Below are positions 17,094 to 24,934 of a DNA stretch of 64,000 nucleotides, piece by piece. The notes under the pieces are model-generated. The model saw only the letters and a program-made list of their open reading frames with translations. It was not told where the DNA came from and searched no databases. Source of the DNA: Streptomyces sp. NBC_00461 (lineage in GTDB: Bacteria; Actinomycetota; Actinomycetes; Streptomycetales; Streptomycetaceae); NCBI RefSeq assembly GCF_036013935.1, contig NZ_CP107902.1, forward strand, positions 8,031,001-8,095,000. Reading direction: 5' to 3'. A program made the position numbers and the translations under genes. The first letter of the stretch is position 1. Each line of letters opens with the position of its first letter.

Positions 17094-18019
17094 GCGACGG
17101 CGACGTGCGCACCGTACGGGCCGGGCGCCGCACGGTGGAGGTGCACCGGGCCGGCAAGGTGCTCTTCCCCGGTGAGGGCCGTGCGAAGGAGTACACCAAG
17201 GGCGACCTGGTGGACTACTACCGGTCCGCCGCGCCGTTCCTGCTGCCCCATCTGCGTGGCCGTCCGCTGATGCTGGAACGGCATCCGGACGGCATCGACG
17301 GGCCCCGTTTCATGCAGAAGAACACCCCGGAGAACTATCCGGAGTGGATCACCCGTGTCGAGGTGCCCAAGGAGGGCGGCACCGTCTGCCACACCGTGTG
17401 CGACGACTCCGCCACCCTCCTCTACCTCGCCGACCAGGCCGCCGTCACGCTGCACCGCTGGCTGTCCCGGACCGGCGGCATCGGCTTCCCCGACCGGCTG
17501 GTCTTCGACCTGGACCCGGCCGGGGACGACTTCCCGGCGGTGCGCGAGGCGGCCGGGCTGCTCGGGGAACTGCTCGACGAGCTGAAGCTCCCCTCGGCGC
17601 TGATGACCACCGGCTCGCGCGGACTGCACGTGGTCGTGCCGCTCAACGGCCACCACGGCTTCGACGAGGTCCGCGCGTTCGCCCACGACGTGGCCGGCAC
17701 CCTCGCCGAGGCCCACCCCGACCGGCTCACCACCGCCGCACGCAAGAAGGAGCGCGGCGAGAGGCTCTACCTCGACGTGGGCCGCAACGCCTACGCGCAG
17801 ACCGCCGTCGCACCCCTCACCGTCCGCGCCCGGCCCGGGGCCCCCGTGGCCACCCCGATCACCTGGGCCCAGCTGGACGACCCGGCCCTGCACGCCCGCC
17901 GCTGGACCATCGAGGACGCCGTCGACCAGGCCCGCACCGAACCCTGGGCCGGTGTCACGAGCAAGGCACGCGCCCTGGGACCCGCCAGGCGCAGGCTCGA
18001 CGCGTTGCGCGGCTTGTAA
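17090..18019 (+). CDS. LigD-type polymerase domain protein (NHEJ primase-polymerase)
   Basis: A 309-residue stand-alone polymerase domain of the archaeo-eukaryotic primase type found in bacterial LigD. Seen: VLFPGEG and YYRSAAPFLLPHL near the start, the D-x-D metal site in LVFDLDPAGDD, TTGSRGLHVVVPL and LYLDVGRNAYAQT. LigD polymerases fill gaps and add nucleotides during Ku-dependent end joining; no ku or ligase-domain gene is in the window. GTG 17090 overlaps the transketolase stop (GTGA). The gas-vesicle operon starts 45 bp downstream. Confidence 0.9.
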   Translation: MSDGDVRTVRAGRRTVEVHRAGKVLFPGEGRAKEYTKGDLVDYYRSAAPFLLPHLRGRPLMLERHPDGIDGPRFMQKNTPENYPEWITRVEVPKEGGTVCHTVCDDSATLLYLADQAAVTLHRWLSRTGGIGFPDRLVFDLDPAGDDFPAVREAAGLLGELLDELKLPSALMTTGSRGLHVVVPLNGHHGFDEVRAFAHDVAGTLAEAHPDRLTTAARKKERGERLYLDVGRNAYAQTAVAPLTVRARPGAPVATPITWAQLDDPALHARRWTIEDAVDQARTEPWAGVTSKARALGPARRRLDALRGL

Positions 18020-18030
18020 AGGTTTGTTCT

Positions 18031-18046
18031 GTGGCCATGGGGCCAC
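18031..18046 (+). promoter_or_regulatory. Small hairpin in the gvpO leader
   Basis: GTGGCC-ATGG-GGCCAC can fold into a 6-bp stem between the upstream stop and the gvpO ribosome site. It may weaken read-through or form part of the promoter. No clear promoter boxes were recognised here. Confidence 0.3.
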
Positions 18047-18064
18047 CCGGAGCCAGAGGTGCCC

Positions 18065-18424
18065 ATGGCGAACACAAGAAGCACGCAAGAGTCACAAAGT
18101 TCACGGAACGCGGACTCGCAGAAGAAGACAGACAAGGAAAGCAGCGTGGCGGACAAGAGGCCGAGCCCCATGGAGGTGCTGCGCAATGCGTGTGCCCAGC
18201 TCGCGGAGCTCACCGGCATGGCCGTCGAGGGCGCTTCGGCCTTCGAGCAGACGGAGGACGGCTGGTCGCTGGAGGTCGAGGTGCTGGAGCTGGAAAGGGT
18301 GCCCGACACGATGAGCCTGCTGGCCAGCTACCAGGTCGAAGTCGACTCCGAGGGGCAGCTCACCGGCTATCGGCGCGTTCGCCGTTACGAACGCGGGCGG
18401 TCCGATCCGCACCGCGGCCGGTAG
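18065..18424 (+). CDS. gvpO: Gas vesicle protein GvpO
   Basis: A 119-residue protein: a ~35-residue charged, Ser/Lys-rich N-terminal tail, then a compact GvpO domain (EVLRNACAQLAELTG, then DGWSLEVEVLELERVPDT, then LASYQVEVDSEG; key parts only). GvpO is an accessory protein needed in some vesicle formers and may regulate or chaperone assembly. It is the first gene of the operon, as in S. coelicolor. ATG 18065 is set by AGAGG at 18055-18059. Confidence 0.9.
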   Translation: MANTRSTQESQSSRNADSQKKTDKESSVADKRPSPMEVLRNACAQLAELTGMAVEGASAFEQTEDGWSLEVEVLELERVPDTMSLLASYQVEVDSEGQLTGYRRVRRYERGRSDPHRGR

Positions 18425-18483
18425 GCCGCCCACGTGAAACACACGTCCGTACACCAGTCCACAGACAAGGAGGCATGGTCGGC

Positions 18484-18921
18484 ATGACGGTTGTCCCGGC
18501 ACAACAGAGCGGCGGAGGGGGCGGCAGCAGTGGCCTTTACGACGTCCTGGAGCTCGTCCTCGACAGGGGTCTGGTCATAGACGCGTTCGTACGGGTCTCC
18601 CTGGTCGGCATCGAGATCCTGAAGATCGACGTACGTGTCGTCGTGGCCAGCGTCGACACCTATCTGCGTTTCGCCGAGGCGTGCAACCGCCTCGACCTGG
18701 AGGCAGGGCCGCGCAAGGACCCGGGTCTGCCCGACCTCGTGGGCGAGATGACCGAGTCCGGCGCGCGCGGCAAGTCCAAGGGCGCGCTCTCCGGGGCCGC
18801 CGAAACCATCTCCGACGCTTTCAAGCAGGCACGTGACGAGGGTGGCCGCGAGCGGGAGACCGAGTCCCGGCCGCGCGCCCGCAAGGCCACGTCCTCGCGC
18901 AGGAAGGAGGAGCAGGAATGA
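18484..18921 (+). CDS. gvpA: Gas vesicle structural protein GvpA family
   Basis: A 145-residue protein with the GvpA core near residues 15-70 (LYDVLELVLDRGLVIDAFVR, then EILKIDVRVVVASVDTYLRF), the amphipathic unit that stacks into the vesicle wall. Typical GvpA is about 75 residues; here a ~75-residue charged tail follows (GKSKGALSGAAETISDAF, then many Arg/Glu). That tail would lie on the cytoplasmic face and is unusual for a wall subunit. Of two in-frame ATGs, 18484 is preferred because AAGGAGG ends ten bases upstream, while 18475 would sit too close. The stop overlaps gvpF (ATGA). Confidence 0.92.
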   Translation: MTVVPAQQSGGGGGSSGLYDVLELVLDRGLVIDAFVRVSLVGIEILKIDVRVVVASVDTYLRFAEACNRLDLEAGPRKDPGLPDLVGEMTESGARGKSKGALSGAAETISDAFKQARDEGGRERETESRPRARKATSSRRKEEQE

Positions 18922-19688
18922 GCACGTACGTGTACGGCATCGCCGCGAGCTCGTATCCCGCGCTCCCCAAGGGCATGAGCGGCGTCGGCGATCCGCCCCT
19001 CCCGGTCCGCGTCCTCACGGAGGGCGAGCTCGCGGCCGTCGTGAGCGACGCCCCCGAGGGGCTGCGGCCCAAGCGCAAGGACCTGCTCGCCCACCAGGCC
19101 GTGCTCGCCGAAGTGGGCGCGGAGGGCGCCGTGCTGCCCATGAGGTTCGGCAGCGTCGCCCCGGACGACGACACGGTCACCTCCGTGCTCGCCGAACGCG
19201 CCGACCACTACAAGGAGCGCCTGCACGCCCTGGACGGCAAGGTCGAGTACAACGTCAAGGCCACGCACCAGGAAGACGCCGTCCTGCACCGCGTGATGTC
19301 CGAGAACCCGGAGATCCGCGCCATGAGCGAGGCCAACCGGCAGGCGGGCGGCGGCAGTTACGACCAGCGGCTGCAGCTCGGCGAGATGGTCGTGGCCGCC
19401 GTCCAGGCGCGGGAGGCCGAGGACGCGTCCGACGTGCAGCGCGCCCTGGAGCAGGTGGCCGCCGATGTGAACGCGGGCCCGGAGTCCAGCGGCTGGCTGG
19501 TCAACCTGTCCTTCCTCGTGGACCGCGACTCCGCCGAGACGTTCCTGGCGGCGGTCGAGCAGGTTCGCAAGGACTATCCGCACATCGAGCTGCGCGTCAA
19601 CGGCCCGCTGCCGCCGTACAGCTTCGTCGAGCCCGGTCCCGCCGAGCACGCGGGCAGTACCGCCGGCCCGGGAATCGCCCAGGAGTGA
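18918..19688 (+). CDS. gvpF: Gas vesicle assembly protein GvpF (GvpL/F family)
   Basis: A 256-residue GvpL/GvpF protein. Seen: the start MSTYVYGI, the conserved LPMRFGSV near residue 75, VEYNVKA, and the C-terminal LRVNGPLPPYSFVE that closes the family. GvpF binds GvpA and is thought to start wall assembly. The ATG overlaps the gvpA stop. A second family member, gvpL, lies in the same operon. Confidence 0.93.
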   Translation: MSTYVYGIAASSYPALPKGMSGVGDPPLPVRVLTEGELAAVVSDAPEGLRPKRKDLLAHQAVLAEVGAEGAVLPMRFGSVAPDDDTVTSVLAERADHYKERLHALDGKVEYNVKATHQEDAVLHRVMSENPEIRAMSEANRQAGGGSYDQRLQLGEMVVAAVQAREAEDASDVQRALEQVAADVNAGPESSGWLVNLSFLVDRDSAETFLAAVEQVRKDYPHIELRVNGPLPPYSFVEPGPAEHAGSTAGPGIAQE

Positions 19689-19692
19689 GGCC

Positions 19693-19956
19693 GTGGGACT
19701 GATCAGTGAGCTGGTCCTGCTGCCCTTCGCCCCGGTGCGCGGGAGCGGGTGGGTGATCGGGCAGGTGCTGCGCGAGGCGGAACGGATCTACTACGACCCG
19801 GCCACCGTCAGGGCCGAACTCGCCAAGCTCGAGGAGCAGTTGGAGGCGGGCGAGATCGACGAGGAGGAGTTCGACCGACAGGAGGACGAGCTTCTGGACC
19901 GGCTGGAAATCGGCCTGCGCGGTGGCGCGGCCCCGGGGAACTGGACGACACAATGA
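19693..19956 (+). CDS. gvpG: Gas vesicle protein GvpG
   Basis: An 87-residue protein: hydrophobic start (GLISELVLLPFAPVRGSGWV) followed by an acidic coiled-coil-like helix (LEEQLEAGEIDEEEFDRQED). This is the GvpG plan; the protein is a minor accessory of vesicle assembly. It starts with GTG 19693, four bases after the gvpF stop, and its stop overlaps gvpY (ATGA). Confidence 0.9.
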   Translation: MGLISELVLLPFAPVRGSGWVIGQVLREAERIYYDPATVRAELAKLEEQLEAGEIDEEEFDRQEDELLDRLEIGLRGGAAPGNWTTQ

Positions 19957-20684
19957 ACCGAGTGGGACTCGGCCTCGCGATAGGGGCCGGATACGTCCTC
20001 GGACGTACCAAGAAGATGAAACTGGCGTTCGCGGTCGGCACCATGGTGGCGGGCAAGCGGATGCATCTGAGCCCGCGGGCGCTTGCGGACATGGCGTCCC
20101 AGCAACTGCAGAACAATCCGCAGTTCAAGGAGATCGGGGACCAGCTGCGCGAGGACCTGCGCGGCGTCGGCAAGGCAGCCTCGGGCGCGATGGTCGAGCG
20201 GCAGATCGACGCCCTCGCCGACCGCCTCCACGGACGCACCGCCCAGGTCCGCGACGAGCTCACGGGCATGACGGACGGGGCGACGGACCTCCTCGAGGAC
20301 GACGACGAGGACGAGGAGTCGGAGGAGAACGAGGGCGAGGAGCCCCAGGAGGAATACGAGGACGACGAAGCGGAGAGCGACGAGCCGGAGAACGAGGAGC
20401 CCGAGGACTCGGAGCCTGAGGACGAAGAGAGGGACGACGAGTCGGAGGCCGAGGAGGAGCCTCCGGCGAAGAAGACCGCCAAGAAGGCCGCGAAGAAGGC
20501 GCCGGCCAGGAAGACGGCCGCGAAGCGGGCTCCTGCCAAGAAGGCTCCTGCCAAGAAGACCGCGACGAAGCAGACACCGGCGAAGAAGACCGCCAAGAAG
20601 ACGGCCGCCCGCAAGACGGCCGCCGCCAGGGGCGGCGCCCGTTCAGCCCGGGCCCGTCTGCCGAAGGGAGGCGGTGAGCGATGA
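19953..20684 (+). CDS. gvpY: Gas vesicle accessory protein GvpY, with histone-like tail
   Basis: A 243-residue protein in three parts: a Gly-rich start with one hydrophobic stretch (GLGLAIGAGYVLGRTKK, then LAFAVGTMVAGKR), a helical region to about residue 110, a strongly acidic stretch (residues ~110-170, mostly Glu/Asp), and a Lys/Ala/Pro-rich C-terminus built of KKTA/KKAPA repeats like the tails of Streptomyces HupS and histone H1. The function is unknown. The name follows operon position in S. coelicolor (from memory). The basic tail could bind DNA, RNA or the acidic tails of GvpZ. Confidence 0.8.
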   Translation: MNRVGLGLAIGAGYVLGRTKKMKLAFAVGTMVAGKRMHLSPRALADMASQQLQNNPQFKEIGDQLREDLRGVGKAASGAMVERQIDALADRLHGRTAQVRDELTGMTDGATDLLEDDDEDEESEENEGEEPQEEYEDDEAESDEPENEEPEDSEPEDEERDDESEAEEEPPAKKTAKKAAKKAPARKTAAKRAPAKKAPAKKTATKQTPAKKTAKKTAARKTAAARGGARSARARLPKGGGER

Positions 20685-21721
20685 CCGAGACCCGGGAATC
20701 CGCGACCTCGGCGGCGCGCGGCGCCAAAGGAGCGACCGCCCCGCTGACAGACATGGCGAAGAGCGAGGCCGCCGAGCGGCTCAAGGCCGAACTGCAGGAG
20801 TACCTCGCCGCACAGACCACGCGGCTGCTCGTCGGCGTCGGCCGCAAACTCGGCGAGACCACCGGCAAGCTGAACGACATCGCCGAGGGCAACAGCCCGG
20901 GCTTCGCCAAGCTCGCCCTCGACGGCGGCCGCAAGTTCGCCGAGGGCAAGGGCCCCCTGCGCACCGCGCTGGAGGTCGGCGCCACGCGTGCCAAGGACAA
21001 CGTCGTCGGTGCCTTCAAGAACCTCGGCGGCGGCAAGGGCAAGCGCAAGGGCGGGGCGGGCAAGAAGCCCACCGTCATCCTCGAGTACGTCGACGTCGGC
21101 GTGCCGCTGCGCACGGCCTACGACCAGTGGACCCAGTACCAGGACTTCAGCACCTTCGCGAAGGGGGTCAAGAGCGCCAACCGCGCCGACGACACCCAGT
21201 CGGACTGGCAGCTGAAGGTCTTCTGGTCCAACCGCAGCTGGAAGGCGAAGACCACCGAGCAGGTGCCGGACGACCGGATCTCCTGGACCTCGGAGGGCGC
21301 CAAGGGCACCACGAAGGGTGTCGTCTCCTTCCACACGCTCGACGACAGCCTCACCCGCATCGTGCTGGTCATCGAGTACTACCCCACGGGCCTGTTCGAG
21401 AAGACCGGCAACATCTGGCGCGCCCAGGGCCGCCGGGCCCGGCTCGACCTCAAGAACTACGCCCGCTTCGTCACCCTCAAGGGAGAGGCGGCGGACAGCT
21501 GGCGCGGCGAGATCCGCGACGGAGAGGTCGTCCAGAGCCACGAGGACGCCATCGCCGAGGAGGAATCCGCCCAGGAGGACGACGAGTCGTACGAGGGCGA
21601 GGACGGCGGCGAGGAAGAGAGCGGCGAGTACGACGAGGAGCCCGAGGACGAGTACGAGTACGAGGAGGAGGGCGAGGAAGAGCCCGAGTACGAGTACGCC
21701 GACGGTGGGAGCCGTCGATGA
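20681..21721 (+). CDS. gvpZ: Gas vesicle accessory protein GvpZ, SRPBCC domain
   Basis: A 346-residue protein. The N-terminal ~120 residues are helical and charged. Residues ~130-270 form a SRPBCC/polyketide-cyclase-like domain (VILEYVDVGVPLRTAYDQWT, then TKGVVSFHTLDDSLTRIVL), a fold that binds hydrophobic ligands. The last ~75 residues are extremely acidic and tyrosine-rich (repeats of EDEYEYEEE). A lipid- or protein-binding role in vesicle growth is possible but unproven. The ATG overlaps the gvpY stop, and its stop overlaps gvpJ. Confidence 0.8.
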   Translation: MTETRESATSAARGAKGATAPLTDMAKSEAAERLKAELQEYLAAQTTRLLVGVGRKLGETTGKLNDIAEGNSPGFAKLALDGGRKFAEGKGPLRTALEVGATRAKDNVVGAFKNLGGGKGKRKGGAGKKPTVILEYVDVGVPLRTAYDQWTQYQDFSTFAKGVKSANRADDTQSDWQLKVFWSNRSWKAKTTEQVPDDRISWTSEGAKGTTKGVVSFHTLDDSLTRIVLVIEYYPTGLFEKTGNIWRAQGRRARLDLKNYARFVTLKGEAADSWRGEIRDGEVVQSHEDAIAEEESAQEDDESYEGEDGGEEESGEYDEEPEDEYEYEEEGEEEPEYEYADGGSRR

Positions 21722-22062
21722 GTATGGCCGGCCGGATGCCCGAACCCTACGGACAGGGTTCGGGCGCCAACCTTGCCGACATCCTGGAGCGCGTGCTCGA
21801 CAAGGGCATCGTGATCGCCGGCGACATACGGATCAACCTCCTCGACATCGAACTCCTCACGATCAAGCTCCGGCTCATCGTCTGCTCGGTGGACAAGGCG
21901 AAGGAGATGGGGATCGACTGGTGGGAGACCGACCCCGCCCTGTCCTCCGGTGCCCGCCGCAACGAACTCGCCCAGGAGAACGCCGAGTTGCGTGAGCGGC
22001 TGGCTCGGCTGGAGCAGCTTGAGCCCGGCCGTGAAGTCCGCGACGTGAAGGAGGCACCATGA
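21718..22062 (+). CDS. gvpJ: Gas vesicle minor structural protein GvpJ
   Basis: A 114-residue GvpA-like protein: residues ~20-65 carry the wall-type core (ILERVLDKGIVIAGDIRINL, then ELLTIKLRLIVCSVDKAKEM) and a C-terminal coiled-coil helix follows (ENAELRERLARLEQLE). GvpJ and related minor proteins are thought to form the tips or nucleation complex. Both ends overlap neighbours by four bases. Confidence 0.9.
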   Translation: MSMAGRMPEPYGQGSGANLADILERVLDKGIVIAGDIRINLLDIELLTIKLRLIVCSVDKAKEMGIDWWETDPALSSGARRNELAQENAELRERLARLEQLEPGREVRDVKEAP

Positions 22063-22919
22063 CCGGACTGCGGTACGTCTACGCCGTCTGCCGCCCTTTC
22101 GGCGCGCCGCTGCAGGCCCAGTTGAAAGGCGTGGCGGGCGATCCGCCCCGGCTGCTGACCCATCACGGCCTGATCGCCGTGGTGAGCCATGTGCCGGAGC
22201 GGGACTTCGCCCAGGAGCCGCTTCACCGGCGGCTGGAGGACCTGGACTGGCTGACCGAGACCGCACGCGCCCACCAGAGCGTGATCGACGCGCTCACCGT
22301 CGTCACCACGCCGCTGCCCCTCAGGATGGCCACCGTCTTCCGGGACGACAGCGGTGTCCGCGTGATGATGGAGGCGCGTGAGGACGACTTCCGGCGCACC
22401 CTCGACCGACTGGAGGGGCGGGTGGAATGGGGCGTGAAGGTCTTCGCCGAGGCCGAGACCGAGGCCGAGACCGGGGCCGAAGCCGGGGCCGGGGGCGGGA
22501 AAACCGGAGAAGGTGAAGCGCCGCCCGCGCGGAAGGCGGCGTCGGGCCGGGACTATCTGCGGCAGCGGCGTATGCGGATGCGGGCGACCGAGGACACGTG
22601 GAAGCGGACCGAAGAATTCGCGGACGAGCTGCACGCGGCGCTTTCCGGGTACGCGGAGGATTCCCGGCTGCACGCCCCGCAGAATCCCGCCCTGTCCGGA
22701 GTGTCCGGCCGGAACGTTCTGAACGCTGCCTATCTCGTACCCCGTAATCATTCCGAGGAATTCGTGGAAATGGTGGACCGCACCAAGGGCGAAACAAAGG
22801 CGGACAGCCCGGCAATACGGGTCGAACTCACCGGTCCATGGGCTGCCTACTCCTTTGCGGGAGAAGAGATCGCGGGAGAAGCGGCTGCGGGAGAAGCGGC
22901 CGCAGGGGAGGGGGCATGA
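22059..22919 (+). CDS. gvpL: Gas vesicle assembly protein GvpL (GvpL/F family)
   Basis: A 286-residue GvpL/F protein: start LRYVYAVCRPFGAPL, TPLPLRMATVFRDD near residue 90, VEWGVKVFAEAE and the closing VELTGPWAAYSF. An insertion of repeated EAETEAETGAEAG lies between the two domains near residue 130, and a tail of GEEIAGEAAAGEAAAGEG repeats ends the protein. Both are short in-frame repeats likely to vary between strains. It is probably part of the assembly complex with GvpF, GvpJ, GvpS and GvpK. Confidence 0.92.
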   Translation: MTGLRYVYAVCRPFGAPLQAQLKGVAGDPPRLLTHHGLIAVVSHVPERDFAQEPLHRRLEDLDWLTETARAHQSVIDALTVVTTPLPLRMATVFRDDSGVRVMMEAREDDFRRTLDRLEGRVEWGVKVFAEAETEAETGAEAGAGGGKTGEGEAPPARKAASGRDYLRQRRMRMRATEDTWKRTEEFADELHAALSGYAEDSRLHAPQNPALSGVSGRNVLNAAYLVPRNHSEEFVEMVDRTKGETKADSPAIRVELTGPWAAYSFAGEEIAGEAAAGEAAAGEGA

Positions 22920-23098
22920 CCGTCGTCGAACGCCGGGAGATCGCCCTCGTGGACCTGCTCGACCGGCTGCTCGCCGGCGGAGTCGTCATCACGGGGGACA
23001 TCACACTGCGCATCGCGGACGTCGACCTGGTCCGCATCGACCTGAACGCACTGATCAGCTCGGTCAACGAGCAGGTGCCGTCGCCCTGGGGGGACTGA
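22916..23098 (+). CDS. gvpS: Gas vesicle minor structural protein GvpS
   Basis: A 60-residue GvpA-like protein, almost only the wall core (LVDLLDRLLAGGVVITGDIT, then DVDLVRIDLNALISSVN). It lacks the long tails of GvpA and GvpJ in this operon. ATG 22916 overlaps the gvpL stop, and gvpK begins two bases after its own stop. Confidence 0.9.
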   Translation: MTVVERREIALVDLLDRLLAGGVVITGDITLRIADVDLVRIDLNALISSVNEQVPSPWGD

Positions 23099-23099
23099 C

Positions 23100-23384
23100 G
23101 TGACCGAACGCCGCAACCGGCTCGACCTGGAACCCGACACCGTCGAACGCGACCTGGTCAAACTCGTGCTGACCGTCGTCGAGCTGCTGCGCCAGCTCAT
23201 GGAACGCCAGGCGCTGCGCCGCTTCGACACGGGAGATCTCAGTGAGGACCAGGAAGAGCGGATCGGGCTCACGCTCATGCTCCTCGACGACCGTATGACC
23301 GAACTGCGTGAGCGGTACGGACTGGGGCCCGAGGACCTGAATCTGGACCTCGGGCCGCTCGGACCGCTGCTTCCCAGGGAATGA
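23100..23384 (+). CDS. gvpK: Gas vesicle protein GvpK
   Basis: A 94-residue protein with the GvpK signature LKLVLTVVELLRQLMERQALRR (here seen as KLVLTVVELLRQLMERQA) and DQEERIGLTLMLLDDRM. GvpK is an accessory assembly protein. It starts with GTG 23100 and is the last gene of the operon. The 92 bp after it contain a repeated TGCTACTGACTCA pair but no clear strong terminator. Confidence 0.92.
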   Translation: MTERRNRLDLEPDTVERDLVKLVLTVVELLRQLMERQALRRFDTGDLSEDQEERIGLTLMLLDDRMTELRERYGLGPEDLNLDLGPLGPLLPRE

Positions 23385-23476
23385 ACCCCGGGAGTCACTG
23401 CTACTGACTCAAATGCTACTGACTCAGCCGCGCACCAGGAATTCCAGTAGCCACAGCGCGACAACCGCAAGTGAAT

Positions 23477-24298
23477 TCAGGCGCCCTTGCGGCACAGAAT
23501 CTCCGCGTGCAGGACGGCGAACCAGGCCTCCTCGTGTGCACCCCATTCCCGCCAGGCGTCCGATACGGCTCGCAGCTGTTCCACGGTGGCGTGGCCGCCT
23601 TCGGTGGCCCGCTCCGCGTACGCCGACGCCAGCGTCCGGTCCGCCCACAGCGCGCTCCACCATGCCCGCTCGTCGGGCGTGGCGAAGGTCCAGGTGCTGG
23701 AGGTCGCCGTGATGTCGGACAGACCCGCCCGCAGCGCCCAGGACTTCAGCCGCCGCCCGGCGTCCGGCTCGCCGCCGTTGGCGCGGGCCACCCGTCGGTA
23801 CAGGTCCAGCCAGTCGTCCATCCCCTGGGACGCCGGGTACCAGGTCATGGCCGCGTAGTCCGAGTCGCGCACCGCGATGAACCCGCCCGGCCTGGTCACC
23901 CGCCTCATCTCGCGCAGCGCCTGCACCGGATCGCCGACGTGCTGCAGCACCTGGTGGGCGTGGACGACGCAGAACGTGTCGTCCGGGTAGTCCAAAGCGT
24001 GCACGTCCGCGACCGCGAACCCGACGTTCGTCAGGCCTCGTTCGGCGGCCGTGGCCCGGGCCTGATCCAGGATCCCCGGCGCGTGGTCGACGCCGGTGAC
24101 GTGACCATCGGGGACCAGTGCCGCCAGGTCGGCGGTGATGGTGCCCGGGCCGCAGCCGATGTCCAGGATCTTCATGTGCGGCTTCAGGGAGCCGAGCAGA
24201 TACGCCGCGGAGTTGGCGGCGGTCCGCCAGGTGTGGGAACGCAGCACCGACTCGTGGTGCCCGTGCGTGTAGACGGCGGTCTCCTGCGGCTTCGACAT
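23477..24298 (-). CDS. SAM-dependent methyltransferase, class I
   Basis: A 273-residue methyltransferase. Seen: motif I LDIGCGPGTITADLA near residue 40, GVDHAPG (motif II acid), and the UbiE-like region VVHAHQVLQHVGDP plus TRPGGFIAVRDSDY. The substrate is unknown; UbiE/COQ5-type and small-molecule methyltransferases share these features. ATG 24298 is preferred because GGGAG lies seven bases upstream; an upstream in-frame extension lacks family resemblance. The gene converges on the gas-vesicle operon. Confidence 0.87.
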   Translation of the reverse strand: MSKPQETAVYTHGHHESVLRSHTWRTAANSAAYLLGSLKPHMKILDIGCGPGTITADLAALVPDGHVTGVDHAPGILDQARATAAERGLTNVGFAVADVHALDYPDDTFCVVHAHQVLQHVGDPVQALREMRRVTRPGGFIAVRDSDYAAMTWYPASQGMDDWLDLYRRVARANGGEPDAGRRLKSWALRAGLSDITATSSTWTFATPDERAWWSALWADRTLASAYAERATEGGHATVEQLRAVSDAWREWGAHEEAWFAVLHAEILCRKGA

Positions 24299-24424
24299 GG
24301 CTGAACTCCCCTGTTCGACGTCCTGTCGGTACGCAACACCGTACGCCCGCATGTCGAATGGTGAGACCCTGGTATTGCTATATGGACTGATGGGGCGTCA
24401 GTAAAGAGGTTCCGGTCACCCGGT

Positions 24425-24863
24425 CAGGTCAGAGGTCGATTGCCCGGTCAGGGGCCGGCGCACCGTCAGCGCCTCGGGAAGCTTCTCCGGCGTCACTTCG
24501 CCGTCCGCCTCGGTGACTTCGCCGTCATGGGCAAGGAGTGTGCCGGGGGAAGGGGGCGACGCCCGCCAGGCGCAGGCTGCCCACCCGGACCGCCGCGGGG
24601 GCGGGGGAGCACGACGGCGGTCCCGCCAGGGTGGCCGCGAGCAGCCGCAGCGCACGTGGTGTGCGGCTCGCCGCCATGGCGGTCGCCGCCGCGAACCACG
24701 GCACACCGGTTCGCGCTCCGGATCAGCCGCGCGGCACGGGCTCGGCGGCGGGCTGGTTCCGCTCGGCGGTGAACTCGAAGAGACGGCTGTCCGGCCCGAG
24801 CAGTCGCATGCGCAGCGGGTGGAGGCCCGGGTTCGGGAGGGTGAGGGCCACGTCGGGGCTCAT
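24425..24863 (-). pseudogene. Degenerate minus-strand coding remnant
   Basis: The 636 bp between the methyltransferase and the histidine phosphatase hold no intact gene. On the minus strand, a frame from ATG 24863 reads a protein-like segment (MSPDVALTLPNPGLHPLRMR, then LFEFTAERNQPAAEPVPRG) to a stop at 24723. A different frame closer to 24425 reads HDGEVTEADGEVTPEKLPEA and then stops. Stops and frame changes separate them. I read this as remnants of one or two lost genes, but cannot name a family; it could also be chance. Confidence 0.3.
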
Positions 24864-24934
24864 GTCGTGCCGGGTACCCTGAAGTGCCCGTTTCCTGTCC
24901 CGCGGGCGCTGACCGACACCCGGAGGGCCTCTGC

